Both the position numbers and the translations under genes were made by a program. The notes under the pieces are model-generated. The model did not search any database. It was given only the letters and a program-made list of their open reading frames with translations, and was not told the origin of the DNA. A stretch of DNA of 64,000 nucleotides from Asanoa sp040676615 (GTDB lineage Bacteria; Actinomycetota; Actinomycetes; Mycobacteriales; Micromonosporaceae): positions 248,001 through 312,000 of the forward strand of contig NZ_JBFAPI010000003.1 in the NCBI RefSeq assembly GCF_040676615.1, in the 5' to 3' direction. Positions 43,052 to 51,383 of this stretch are shown one piece after another (within the stretch, counting starts at the first letter, position 1; the number at the start of each line of letters is the position of its first letter).

Positions 43052-44641
43052 TCACCTCACCTCCCCCTGGTGTTCGGGGCCGAGGGCGATGCGGGCCATG
43101 TCGTCGAGGGCGTCGTTGCCGGCCCGCCAGTAGCCGCTGTGCCCGCCAGCCGCGCCGGTGAAGACGTGGGCGCCGAAATCCGGGTCGGTGGGGTTGCGGC
43201 CGAACCAGAGATGCTCGTGGGGGTGGATCTGGAAAAGGTGGTCGCGCACGTTGGCGAACGGTTCCTTCCAGCCCGGCGCCAGGTAGGCGATCGGGTCGTT
43301 GGCCGCCGTGCTCGACCAGACGTGGCCCGGCGGCAGGCCCAGCGCCGACGCGCGGTCGGCACCCACGCCCGGCGCGCCCACGAAGACCAGGTCGTCGGCG
43401 GCCAGACCCTGCTCGCGGGCCGTCGTGCCGACGGTCAGGGCGCCATAGCTGTGGCCCAGCACCACCTGCTGCGCCGGCGGGCCCTCGTGGGTCGCGCGCA
43501 GCCCCTCGGCGAAGCGGTGCAACGCCGGGCCGGCCTCGTGGGCCCGCGACGCGAACATGGCCTCGTCGAGGAACGACGGCGCGTCGTAGTCGAGCCACAG
43601 CACCGCCGACGTGCGTTGCGCCGGGTCGAGCGACGCCGCCCGGGCGGCCAGGGCCTCCGTGCGGCCCAGGTCGTCACGGATCGCGCCGAGGTCGGCGGTC
43701 ATCCCCGGGACGTAGGTCAGCACGTTGTCGGCGCCGTCCGGGTCGCCGACCGCGAGCACCAACCGGCCGTCGCCGGCCGTGGACAGGCCCAGCAGGTAGG
43801 CACGCTCGCCGGAATGCGTGGACAGGTGGGCGTTGACCGCGTCGATGCCCGACATCAGGCCGACCAGCCGGATGCTCGCCGCGACCGCACCGTGCCCGGG
43901 CATCGCCGTGCGCACCGCCGCGGCCCGCTCGCGCATCAGCGCCGCCCGCTGCTCCGCCAGCATTGAGCGGTTGGCCTGGTCGCGGGCCGCCACCGGGATG
44001 CCGTCGAGGCGGCCGACGTAGGCCGGCTCGTGCACCAGAAGCCAGCGCCGCGACGCCTCGGGAAGACCCGCCCACCAGTGGCGGACCGCGACCGGTGGCG
44101 CGCCGACCGGCAGTCGGGTCGGGGGCGGCGCGGTCGGCCAGCCCGCGGCGGCCGCCGCGCCGAGCCGGGCGAGATGCTCGGCCGTGGCCCGGTCGGCGGC
44201 CGCCGCCGCGTCGAGCGCCGCGCCGATCGCGGTCCCGACCCGGTCGGCCGCGGCCAGGGCGGCGGCCCGGTCGATCCCCGTGACCGTGACGTCTGGCGCG
44301 GTGCGCCCGCTGCGGTCGATCTCCACGTGGGCCGGTGCCGCCGCGGCCACCGCCGCCGCGAGCAGGCCACGGGCGCGGACCAGGGCGGACGCGAAGCCGG
44401 ACAGCACCTGGTCGGTCTCGACGAATGCCAGGCGGGCCGCATCCAATGGCTCGCGCAGCGCGCCAACGTGGTCGCGGGCCGCCGAACCGGCCGCGCCCTG
44501 CCAGCCGTCGGCGACCCGCGCCGCCACCCCGCCCAGCTCGGCGGCCCGCTGGCCGACGCCGGTCGCCAGCCTGTTCCACGCCGCGCCGGCCGCCCGCCAG
44601 ACGCCGGGGTCGGCCTGCCACAACTGGGCGTAGGTCACCAT
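43052..44641 (-). CDS. DUF1023 alpha/beta-hydrolase with WXG100-like N-terminus
   Basis: A 529-residue protein. Residues 1 to about 150 are Ala-rich helices that look like a WXG100/ESX-type helical hairpin (ATGVGQRAAELGGVAARVAD, then WQGAAGSAARD with the Trp-x-Gly turn). Residues 190 to 510 form a DUF1023 hydrolase with VLWLDYDAPSF and the nucleophile Ser398 in VVLGHSYGALTVGTTA; the late IHPHEHLWFGRNP contains the likely catalytic His. Proteins of this layout in actinobacteria are candidates for type VII secretion or ESX-related surface enzymes. GTG 44644 directly before ATG 44641 is an alternative. It follows the small WXG-like gene by 6 bases. Confidence 0.8.
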   Translation of the reverse strand: MVTYAQLWQADPGVWRAAGAAWNRLATGVGQRAAELGGVAARVADGWQGAAGSAARDHVGALREPLDAARLAFVETDQVLSGFASALVRARGLLAAAVAAAAPAHVEIDRSGRTAPDVTVTGIDRAAALAAADRVGTAIGAALDAAAAADRATAEHLARLGAAAAAGWPTAPPPTRLPVGAPPVAVRHWWAGLPEASRRWLLVHEPAYVGRLDGIPVAARDQANRSMLAEQRAALMRERAAAVRTAMPGHGAVAASIRLVGLMSGIDAVNAHLSTHSGERAYLLGLSTAGDGRLVLAVGDPDGADNVLTYVPGMTADLGAIRDDLGRTEALAARAASLDPAQRTSAVLWLDYDAPSFLDEAMFASRAHEAGPALHRFAEGLRATHEGPPAQQVVLGHSYGALTVGTTAREQGLAADDLVFVGAPGVGADRASALGLPPGHVWSSTAANDPIAYLAPGWKEPFANVRDHLFQIHPHEHLWFGRNPTDPDFGAHVFTGAAGGHSGYWRAGNDALDDMARIALGPEHQGEVR

Positions 44642-44647
44642 CACCGC

Positions 44648-44929
44648 TCACCCGACCCGGTGCAGGCGGCTCGCCGCCCGCCGGTCGGCGTCTTCGTAGC
44701 CGGCGGCCGCCGCCCGCAGCAGGTCACCGGAATGGGCCACCCCCGCCGCCGCCGACCCCAGCGCCGACGACACCGCCGACGCCAGACCGGCGAGCCCCAC
44801 GCCGGCGGACCAGTCGGCAGCGGCCACCGAAAGGCCGAAGCCGCCCGTGGCCAGCGCCCGCGCCACCTGTGACAACTCGGCCGCCCGGTCCCGCAACAGG
44901 TCGGGGTCGACCCGCAAATCACCGTCCAT
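44648..44929 (-). CDS. Small WXG100-like protein with YxxxD signal
   Basis: A 93-residue, cysteine-free protein: MDGDLRVDPDLLRDRAAELS, two Ala-rich helices with a turn around AADWSAGVG (Trp-x-Ala-Gly), and near the end AAGYEDADRRAASRL. The YEDAD segment fits the YxxxD/E export signal of type VII substrates. It lies directly upstream of the DUF1023 gene on the same strand and is probably its partner, as ESX pairs often are. TAGCGT 8 bases before ATG 44929 may be the -10. The longer frame to 45568 is antisense to acpS and false. Confidence 0.65.
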   Translation of the reverse strand: MDGDLRVDPDLLRDRAAELSQVARALATGGFGLSVAAADWSAGVGLAGLASAVSSALGSAAAGVAHSGDLLRAAAAGYEDADRRAASRLHRVG

Positions 44930-45043
44930 GTCAGAGAACGCTAGGTCGGGACAAGCGGCGAAAGACCAGCCTGTGGACAACGGCGGCGGAGGGGCGGCCG
45001 GCGCTGTCCACATGCCTTGCCCACGCCGTACGCCGGGTGCTAA

Positions 45044-45055
45044 TAGGCTGTGCTG
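45044..45055 (+). promoter_or_regulatory. Leaderless -10 element of acpS
   Basis: TAGGCT at 45044-45049 is 6 bases before ATG 45056. It points to ATG 45056 rather than GTG 45050 as start. It probably drives acpS and nnrD. Confidence 0.5.
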
Positions 45056-45424
45056 ATGATCGTCGCAGTCGGCATCGACGTGGTCCTCGTCGAACGATTC
45101 ACGAGCGCGCTGAACCGCACCCCACTGCTTGGCGACCGCCTGTTCACGGAGGCGGAACGGGTCACCGGCTCCGGCAACCCGCGGGCCCCGGAGTCGCTCG
45201 CCGCCCGGTTCGCGGCCAAGGAGGCGGTGGCCAAGGCGCTCGGCGCGCCCGCTGGCCTGCACTGGCACGACTGCGAGATCGTCACCGACCCGGACGGCCG
45301 GCCGTGGCTGACCGTGAGCGGCACGGTCGCCGCGGCCGCGACCGAGCGCGGCGTCAACCGCTGGCACCTCTCGCTCTCGCACGACGGCGGCATCGCATCC
45401 GCGATGGTGGTGGCGGAGCAGTGA
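45056..45424 (+). CDS. acpS: Holo-[acyl-carrier-protein] synthase
   Basis: Transfers phosphopantetheine from CoA to acyl carrier protein. The 122 residues start MIVAVGIDVVLVERFTSALN with the Mg-binding Asp in VGIDVV, then LAARFAAKEAVAKALG with the second metal Glu, and WHLSLSHDGGIASAMVVAEQ with the conserved Ser-His-Asp. These are the full set of AcpS motifs. The stop is in a GTGA overlap with the next gene. Confidence 0.96.
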   Translation: MIVAVGIDVVLVERFTSALNRTPLLGDRLFTEAERVTGSGNPRAPESLAARFAAKEAVAKALGAPAGLHWHDCEIVTDPDGRPWLTVSGTVAAAATERGVNRWHLSLSHDGGIASAMVVAEQ

Positions 45425-46881
45425 GACGAGCCTGGCGGGTCGCCGACGTCCGGTCGGCCGAAGAAGCGCTGATGGCCCGCCTCCCGGAGGGCACCCTGAT
45501 GCAACGCGCCGCCGCGGGCCTGGCCCGCCGCTGCGCCCTGATCCTCGACCAAGGGGTGTACGGAGCACATGTCACGCTCCTCGTCGGCGCCGGCAACAAC
45601 GGTGGCGACGCCCTCTACGCCGGCGCGATGCTGGCCCGCCGTGGCGCCGCGGTGACGGCCGTCGTGCTCGACCCGGAACGCGTACACCGGGAAGGTCTGG
45701 AAGCGCTGAAAACCGCGGGCGGTCGTGCCGCCGCGACCCCACCCGCCACTGTGGACCTGGTCGTCGACGGCATCGTCGGCATCGGCGCGAAGGGCGGCCT
45801 GCGCAGCGGCGCCGCCACGACCCTGCACCGCACCCTCGAACGACGGGGCCGCCATGGCCAGCGCCCCGTCGTGGTCGCCGTCGACGTGCCCAGCGGCGTC
45901 GACGTCGACACCGGCAACGTCGAGGGGGTGGTCGTGCGCGCCGACGTCACCGTCACGTTCGGCTGCCTCAAGCCCGCCCACGTCGTCGGCCCGGCCGCAC
46001 CGCTGGCCGGCGAGGTCGAACTCGTCGACATCGGGCTGCGGCCGTGGCTGCGCGCGGACCCGGCGATCCTGGTGCCGGACCGCGCCGACATCGCGCGGGC
46101 GCTGCCGAAGCACGGCCCCGGCGACGAGAAATACACCCGCGGCGTGGTCGGCATCGCGACCGGCTCGGCGACCTACCCGGGCGCGGCGATCCTGTCGACG
46201 TGGGGCGCGCTGGCCGGGCCGGCCGGGATGGTCCGCTACGCCGGCACCGCCCGGGAGCAGGTCGTGCAGGCGCACCCGAGCGTGATCGCCACCGACCGGC
46301 TCGCCGACGCCGGCCGGGTGCAGGCCTGGGTGGTAGGCAGCGGCCTGGGCACCGACGAGGCGGCCGTCACGGCCGTACGCATGGTCCTGGCCACCAGCCT
46401 CCCCGTCGTCCTCGACGCCGACGCGCTCAACCTGCTGGTCGACGGCGGGATGGCGGACCTCATGCGGGGCCGCAGCGCACCGATGGTGCTGACACCGCAC
46501 GACCGCGAGTTCGCCCGCCTGGCCGGCGAGGAGCCCGGTACCGACCGGGTGGGCGCTGCCCTGCGGCTGGCCGCGCACACCAACGCCGTCGTCCTGCTCA
46601 AGGGTGATCGCACGATCGTGGCCACCCCCGATGGGCTGACCTACGCCAACCCGACCGGCACCGCGGCACTCGCCACCGGTGGCACGGGCGACGTCCTGGC
46701 CGGCCTGCTCGGCTCCCTGCTGGCCGCCGGCCTGCGGCCCGAAGTGGCCGCGATCACAGCCGCCTACCTGCACGGACTCGCCGGGCGCGAGGCGGCCCGG
46801 CACGGGCCGGTGACCGCGCCGGACGTCGCCGCCGCGCTGCGCCCGGTGCAGGCGGACCTGACGGGCACCGCGAGCGGGTGA
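45421..46881 (+). CDS. nnrD: Bifunctional NAD(P)HX epimerase/dehydratase
   Basis: Repairs hydrated NADH and NADPH. The 486 residues hold an N-terminal YjeF epimerase domain (LVGAGNNGGDALYAGAMLAR; DLVVDGIVGIG; VVAVDVPSGVDVDTG) and a C-terminal carbohydrate-kinase-like dehydratase domain (VVGIATGSATYPGAAILST; VLDADALNLL; VLTPHDREFARL; LATGGTGDVLAGLLGSLLAA with the catalytic Asp). GTG 45421 start in a GTGA overlap with acpS; the frame is open far upstream but opposes the DUF1023 gene. Such fusion and acpS neighbourhood are usual in actinobacteria. Confidence 0.94.
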   Translation: MRRAWRVADVRSAEEALMARLPEGTLMQRAAAGLARRCALILDQGVYGAHVTLLVGAGNNGGDALYAGAMLARRGAAVTAVVLDPERVHREGLEALKTAGGRAAATPPATVDLVVDGIVGIGAKGGLRSGAATTLHRTLERRGRHGQRPVVVAVDVPSGVDVDTGNVEGVVVRADVTVTFGCLKPAHVVGPAAPLAGEVELVDIGLRPWLRADPAILVPDRADIARALPKHGPGDEKYTRGVVGIATGSATYPGAAILSTWGALAGPAGMVRYAGTAREQVVQAHPSVIATDRLADAGRVQAWVVGSGLGTDEAAVTAVRMVLATSLPVVLDADALNLLVDGGMADLMRGRSAPMVLTPHDREFARLAGEEPGTDRVGAALRLAAHTNAVVLLKGDRTIVATPDGLTYANPTGTAALATGGTGDVLAGLLGSLLAAGLRPEVAAITAAYLHGLAGREAARHGPVTAPDVAAALRPVQADLTGTASG

Positions 46882-46906
46882 ACCGGAAAACGTCGCTACC
46901 GGCAAG

Positions 46907-46919
46907 TAGGCTGGGCGCT
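46907..46919 (+). promoter_or_regulatory. Leaderless -10 element of alr
   Basis: TAGGCT at 46907-46912, the same hexamer as before acpS, lies 7 bases before ATG 46920. No Shine-Dalgarno sequence. It supports ATG 46920 over ATG 46878. Confidence 0.5.
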
Positions 46920-48032
46920 ATGTGGCAAGCCGAAGTCCGCGTCGACCTCGACGCCATCCGCGACAACGTGGCCCGGCTGCGCGCCGGCACCAGCGCCGCG
47001 GTGATGGCGGTCGTCAAAGGCGACGGCTACGGGCACGGCATGGTCCCGGCGGCCCGGGCGGCCCTGGCCGGCGGCGCCACCTGGCTCGGTGTCTGCACCC
47101 TCGACGAGGCCCTCGGGCTGCGCCGGGCCGGCGTCACCGCACCCGTGCTGGCCTGGCTGCTCACACCCGGGCTGCCGCTGCACGAGGGCGTCGCCAACGA
47201 CATCGACCTGAGCGCGGCCAGCCTCGGCCAACTCGACGAGATGATCGCCGCCGGCCAGCAGGCGCAGCGCCCCACCCGGGTGCACCTCAAGATCGACACC
47301 GGGCTGTCCCGGGGCGGCGCCACCATCGACGACTGGCCGGCCCTGGTCGAGGCCGCCGCCAAGGCCGAGGCCGACGGCGCGGTCGAGATCGTCGGGGTGT
47401 GGAGCCACTTCGTCTACGCCGACGCACCCGGCCACCAGACGATCGACCGCCAACTCGACGTGTTCCGCGAGGCGCTGGCGGTGGCCGAGCGGCTCGGCGT
47501 CCGGCCGCAGCTTCGCCACATCGCCAACTCGGCCGCCACGCTGACCCGCCCCGACGCCCACTTCGACCTGGTCCGCCCCGGCATCGCGGTCTACGGCCTG
47601 TCGCCGATCCCGGGCGAGCAGTTCGGCCTGAAGCCGGCGATGACCGCCCGGGCGCGGGTGATGCTGACCAAGCGGGTGCCGGCCGGCACCGGCGTCTCCT
47701 ACGGCCACACCTACACCACGACCCGGGAGACCACCCTCGCCGTGGTGCCGCTCGGCTACGCCGACGGCGTCCCGCGGCACGCCTCCAACGTCGGCCCGGT
47801 CTCGATCGACGGCGTCCGGCACACGATCGCCGGCCGGGTCTGCATGGACCAGATCGTGCTCGACGTGGGCGACCAGCGGGTCGCGCCGGGCGACGTGGCG
47901 ACGCTGTTCGGCAAGGGCGGCCCGAGCGCCGACGACTGGGCCGAGGCGATCGACACGATCAACTACGAGATCGTCACCCGCTTCGGGAGCACCCGAACCC
48001 CCAGGGTGTACGAGAGTGAGGCCGGTGAATGA
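46920..48032 (+). CDS. alr: Alanine racemase
   Basis: Makes D-alanine for peptidoglycan. The 370-residue PLP enzyme has the cofactor lysine Lys33 in VVKGDGYGHG, KIDTGLSRGG, VRPGIAVYGLSP, and the second catalytic residue Tyr261 in GVSYGHTY, with late RVCMDQIVLDVG. The product of the frame from 46878 would add 14 residues across the -10 element and is rejected. The stop is in an ATGA overlap with the hydrolase gene, starting the conserved run to tsaD. Confidence 0.96.
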   Translation: MWQAEVRVDLDAIRDNVARLRAGTSAAVMAVVKGDGYGHGMVPAARAALAGGATWLGVCTLDEALGLRRAGVTAPVLAWLLTPGLPLHEGVANDIDLSAASLGQLDEMIAAGQQAQRPTRVHLKIDTGLSRGGATIDDWPALVEAAAKAEADGAVEIVGVWSHFVYADAPGHQTIDRQLDVFREALAVAERLGVRPQLRHIANSAATLTRPDAHFDLVRPGIAVYGLSPIPGEQFGLKPAMTARARVMLTKRVPAGTGVSYGHTYTTTRETTLAVVPLGYADGVPRHASNVGPVSIDGVRHTIAGRVCMDQIVLDVGDQRVAPGDVATLFGKGGPSADDWAEAIDTINYEIVTRFGSTRTPRVYESEAGE

Positions 48033-49093
48033 GCACCCGACGCCGCGCGGGAATCCTCGGCGCGGTGGTCGGTCTCGCCGCAGCCGGGATCGCCACCGGG
48101 ATCGCGGTCGAGCGCGCGGTCGTCCGCCGCTCGAAGCGCGGCGTGGCTGACCCCTACGTGGACGAGCCCTTCGATCGCCTGCCCTACGACGAGTTGCTGA
48201 CGGTCGTCACCGCTGACGGCACCGACATCCGCGTCGAGGTGGTCGAGCCGACGGCGGCCGTGCCGGCCGCGCCGACGCTGGTGTTCGTCCACGGCTTCTG
48301 CCTCGACATGGGCACCTTCCACTTCCAGCGCAGCGCGCTGACCGCCCGCGGCGAGCACCGGATGGTCTTCTACGACCAGCCCGGCCACGGCCGTTCCGGC
48401 AAGCTGGAGACCGGCGAATACGAGTTGCCGGCGCTCGGCGAGACCCTGCACGCGGTGCTCCAGGAGACCGTGCCCGAGGGCCCGGTGATCCTGATCGGCC
48501 ACTCGATGGGCGGCATGACCATCATGGCGTTCGCCGAGCTCTACCCCGAGTTCTTCGACGACCGGGTGAAGGGCTGCGTGCTGATGGCCACCTCGGGCGG
48601 CCTGATCGACGAGACCCGGCTGGGCCTGCCCGCCCTGATCGGCCGGGTCGGCGGCCCGCTGATGCCGCTGGTCAACAGCGCTACCCGGCTGACCGGCCCG
48701 ACCATCGACCGGGCCCGCACCGCCGCGTCCGACCTGGCCTGGCTGCTCACCCGCCGCTACGGCTTCGGCGAGTCCCGGCCCAGCCCCTCGTTGGTGTCCT
48801 ATGTGGAGAAGATGAACTCGCGCACCTCGGTCGACACGGTCGCCCGCTACCTGCGCACCCTCTACACGCACGCCCGCTACCCGGCCCTGGCGGCGCTCGA
48901 ACGGACGCCCACGGTGATAATCGTCGGCGACAAAGACATGATCACGCCGGTCGCGCACTCCGAGGAGATCCTGCGGCACCTGCCCGACGCCGAGTTCGTG
49001 AAGGTCAACGACAGCGGCCACGTCGTCATGCTCGAACACGCCGACGAAGTCAACGCGACGCTCATCGCATTCCTGGAGAAGACATCCGCATGA
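48029..49093 (+). CDS. Alpha/beta-hydrolase with N-terminal membrane segment
   Basis: A 354-residue protein with an N-terminal hydrophobic stretch after a short basic start (residues 6-25: AGILGAVVGLAAAGIATGIA), then an alpha/beta-hydrolase fold with oxyanion region LVFVHGFCLDMGTFHFQ, nucleophile Ser159 in LIGHSMGGMT, acid in VIIVGDKDMITP and His in NDSGHVVMLEH. Actinobacterial genomes often place this hydrolase between alr and tsaE. Substrate not known; possibly an envelope esterase. Overlaps both neighbours by 4 bases. Confidence 0.88.
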   Translation: MSTRRRAGILGAVVGLAAAGIATGIAVERAVVRRSKRGVADPYVDEPFDRLPYDELLTVVTADGTDIRVEVVEPTAAVPAAPTLVFVHGFCLDMGTFHFQRSALTARGEHRMVFYDQPGHGRSGKLETGEYELPALGETLHAVLQETVPEGPVILIGHSMGGMTIMAFAELYPEFFDDRVKGCVLMATSGGLIDETRLGLPALIGRVGGPLMPLVNSATRLTGPTIDRARTAASDLAWLLTRRYGFGESRPSPSLVSYVEKMNSRTSVDTVARYLRTLYTHARYPALAALERTPTVIIVGDKDMITPVAHSEEILRHLPDAEFVKVNDSGHVVMLEHADEVNATLIAFLEKTSA

Positions 49094-49575
49094 TCGAGCT
49101 GACCACTGTGGACGACACCCGCGCCTTCGGTGCCCGGTTGGCGGCGCTGTTGCGCCCCGGCGACCTGGTCGTGCTCACCGGCCCGCTCGGCGCCGGCAAG
49201 ACCGCGTTGGTCCAGGGCATCGGCGCCGGCCTGCGGGTGCAGGGCGACGTGACCTCACCGACCTTCGTGATCGCCCGGGTGCACCGGCCCGACTCGGCCC
49301 GCGGCGGCACCGTCCCGCTGGTGCACGCCGACGCCTACCGCATCGGCGCCGCGGCCGACCCGCTCGCCGAGATCGACGGGCTCGACCTCGACGCCTCGAT
49401 GGACGACGCGGTGACCGTGGTCGAGTGGGGCGAGGGCATCGTCGAGCAACTGCGCGACGAGCACCTGCGGGTGCGCATCGACCGGCGCGACGACGACACC
49501 CGGGTGGTCACCCTGGAGCCGGCCGGCGGCGACTGGGCGAGCCGGATCGCCGGGCTGACCCAGGACGCCCGATGA
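49090..49575 (+). CDS. tsaE: tRNA t6A biosynthesis ATPase TsaE
   Basis: ATPase that drives the TsaBD(E) complex making N6-threonylcarbamoyladenosine at A37 of ANN-decoding tRNAs. The 161 residues contain the P-loop GPLGAGKTALVQGIG, the DVTSPTFVIAR switch block, a metal-binding VHADAYRI and VVEWGEGI. The start overlaps the hydrolase stop (ATGA). The next gene begins 4 bases before its stop, but it is ung rather than tsaB. Confidence 0.95.
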   Translation: MIELTTVDDTRAFGARLAALLRPGDLVVLTGPLGAGKTALVQGIGAGLRVQGDVTSPTFVIARVHRPDSARGGTVPLVHADAYRIGAAADPLAEIDGLDLDASMDDAVTVVEWGEGIVEQLRDEHLRVRIDRRDDDTRVVTLEPAGGDWASRIAGLTQDAR

Positions 49576-50255
49576 ACCTCACCGACCTGCTGCCTGTCGA
49601 GTGGCAGACCGCCCTGGCGCCGCACCTCGACCCGGCCGCGACCGACGACCTGGGCTCCTTCGTCGAGGCCGAATATGCCGCCACCGCCGTCTACCCGCCG
49701 CTACCCGACCTGTTCACCGCCTACCGGCTGTGCAAGCCGGCCGACACCCGGGTGGTGATCCTCGGCCAGGACCCCTATCACAAGGCCGGGCAGGCACACG
49801 GGCTCAGCTTCAGCGTGCGGGCCGGCGTCCGGGTGCCGCCGTCGCTGCGCAACATCTACAAGGAGTTGGCGGCCGACCTCGGCGCCGCCGCACCCGACGG
49901 TGGTGACCTGCGTGGCTGGGCCACGCAGGGGGTGCTGCTGCTCAACGCGGTGCTCACGGTGCGCGAGGGTGCCGCCGGGTCACACGCCAACAAGGGCTGG
50001 GAGGCGTTCACCGACGCCACCATCCGGGCGCTGTCGGACCAGCCCGACCGGGTGGTCTTCCTGCTCTGGGGCAACTACGCCCGCAAGAAGGCGGCCCTGG
50101 TCACCAACCCCGCCCACGTGGTGGTGGAGGCCGGCCACCCGAGCCCGCTCAACCCGCGTGGCTTCCTCGGCAGCCGCCCGTTCAGCGCGGCCAACAAGGC
50201 CCTCGCCGACGCCGGCCGGCACACCATCGACTGGAGCCGTTCGGCCCCCGCCTGA
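49572..50255 (+). CDS. ung: Uracil-DNA glycosylase, family 1
   Basis: Removes uracil from DNA. The 227 residues carry the water-activating motif GQDPYH (65-70, Asp67), the uracil-binding TQGVLLLNAVLTV, LLWGNYARKK and the DNA-intercalating HPSPLNPRGFLGS. ATG 49572 overlaps the tsaE stop by 4 bases. It is a genuine family-1 enzyme located inside the t6A gene run, between tsaE and tsaB, with co-directional tight spacing. Confidence 0.96.
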   Translation: MNLTDLLPVEWQTALAPHLDPAATDDLGSFVEAEYAATAVYPPLPDLFTAYRLCKPADTRVVILGQDPYHKAGQAHGLSFSVRAGVRVPPSLRNIYKELAADLGAAAPDGGDLRGWATQGVLLLNAVLTVREGAAGSHANKGWEAFTDATIRALSDQPDRVVFLLWGNYARKKAALVTNPAHVVVEAGHPSPLNPRGFLGSRPFSAANKALADAGRHTIDWSRSAPA

Positions 50256-50264
50256 CCACCCGGA

Positions 50265-50277
50265 TAAGGTGCATATC
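50265..50277 (+). promoter_or_regulatory. Internal leaderless -10 element of tsaB
   Basis: TAAGGT at 50265-50270 lies 7 bases before GTG 50278. It suggests that tsaB-rimI-tsaD can be transcribed independently of alr-tsaE-ung. Confidence 0.5.
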
Positions 50278-50946
50278 GTGCTTGCTCTCGTCGTCGACAC
50301 GTCCACCCAGGCCGTCCTCGCGGCTGTGGTGGAGGTCACCGCGACCGGCTTCGCCGTGCGGTCCCAACACCGCACCGTCGACCAGCGGCCGCAGCACGGC
50401 GAACGGATGGCGCCGCTGGTCGAGCTGGCGCTTTCGCAGGCCGGGGCGACCGTCCGCGACCTCGGCGCGATCGTGGCCGGCACGGGCCCCGGGCCGTTCA
50501 CCGGCCTGCGGGTGGGCCTGGTCACCGCGGCCAGCATGGGTCAGACGCTGCGCCGACCCACCTACGGGGTCTGCTCCCTCGACGCCATCGGCGGTGTCCG
50601 CGGCCAGGTCACCCTCGTCGCGACCGACGCGCGCCGGCGTGAGGTCTACTGGGCGATCTACGACGCCGACGGCGCCCGCCGCGAGGGCCCGCACGTCGAC
50701 CAGCCGGCCCGGGTCGCCGAGTTGGCACAGGACGCTTCGGTGGCCGTCGGTGACGGCGCGCTGCTCTACGCCGACCGGCTCGGGCTCAAGGTGCTCGACG
50801 AGCCGCGCTATCCCACGATCGAGGGTTTCGCCGCCCTGGCCGCCGAGCGGATCCGCGCCGGGGCGCCGAGCGAGCCACTCACCCCGCTCTACCTGCGCCG
50901 GCCGGACGCGGTCGCCGCGGGAGGGCACAAGCCGGTGCTGCGGTGA
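50278..50946 (+). CDS. tsaB: tRNA t6A biosynthesis protein TsaB
   Basis: Non-catalytic TsaD partner, ASKHA fold. From GTG 50278 the product is 222 residues: VLALVVDTSTQAVLAAVVEV, the GPGPFTGLRVGLVTA loop and the late TDARRREVYWAIYDADG. The longer frame in the same phase from 49900 crosses ung and is not real. The GTGA overlap with rimI indicates coupling. Confidence 0.94.
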   Translation: MLALVVDTSTQAVLAAVVEVTATGFAVRSQHRTVDQRPQHGERMAPLVELALSQAGATVRDLGAIVAGTGPGPFTGLRVGLVTAASMGQTLRRPTYGVCSLDAIGGVRGQVTLVATDARRREVYWAIYDADGARREGPHVDQPARVAELAQDASVAVGDGALLYADRLGLKVLDEPRYPTIEGFAALAAERIRAGAPSEPLTPLYLRRPDAVAAGGHKPVLR

Positions 50947-51383
50947 CCGTCACGCTGACCCGACTGCGCTGGTGGCACATCGCCGACCTGCTGCCGATCG
51001 AGGAAGACCTGTTCGGTGACGAGAAGTGGTCGGCCGGCATGTTCTGGAACGAGCTGTCCAGCGGCCACTACTACCTGGTCGCCGAAGACGAGCAGGAGCG
51101 CATCCTGGGGTACGGCGGCCTGGCCGTCAACGGTGACGAGGCGTGGATCCAGAACATCGCCGTCCGCCGGGACGCGCAACGCCGGGGCATCGGCCGGACC
51201 ATGCTGGAGGCCCTGCTCGCCGAGGCCGCCCGGCAGCAGGCCCGCGCCGTGCTGCTGGAGGTCGCGGTCGACAACGCCCCGGCCCAGAAGCTCTACGCCA
51301 CCTACGGTTTCGAGCCGATCGGCGTACGCCGTGGGTATTACCAACCGAGCAACACGGATGCACTGGTGATGAGACGTGACTGA
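50943..51383 (+). CDS. rimI: Ribosomal-protein-S18-alanine N-acetyltransferase-like GNAT
   Basis: The 146-residue GNAT has the acetyl-CoA loop RRDAQRRGIGRTMLEALLAE, the beta-bulge VLLEVAVDNAPAQKLYATYG and the end FEPIGVRRGYYQPSNTDALV. RimI acetylates the N-terminal Ala of S18 in E. coli; actinobacterial RimI may act more widely. Placement between tsaB and tsaD is the classic arrangement. Overlaps tsaB by 4 and tsaD by 8 bases. Confidence 0.93.
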   Translation: MTVTLTRLRWWHIADLLPIEEDLFGDEKWSAGMFWNELSSGHYYLVAEDEQERILGYGGLAVNGDEAWIQNIAVRRDAQRRGIGRTMLEALLAEAARQQARAVLLEVAVDNAPAQKLYATYGFEPIGVRRGYYQPSNTDALVMRRD

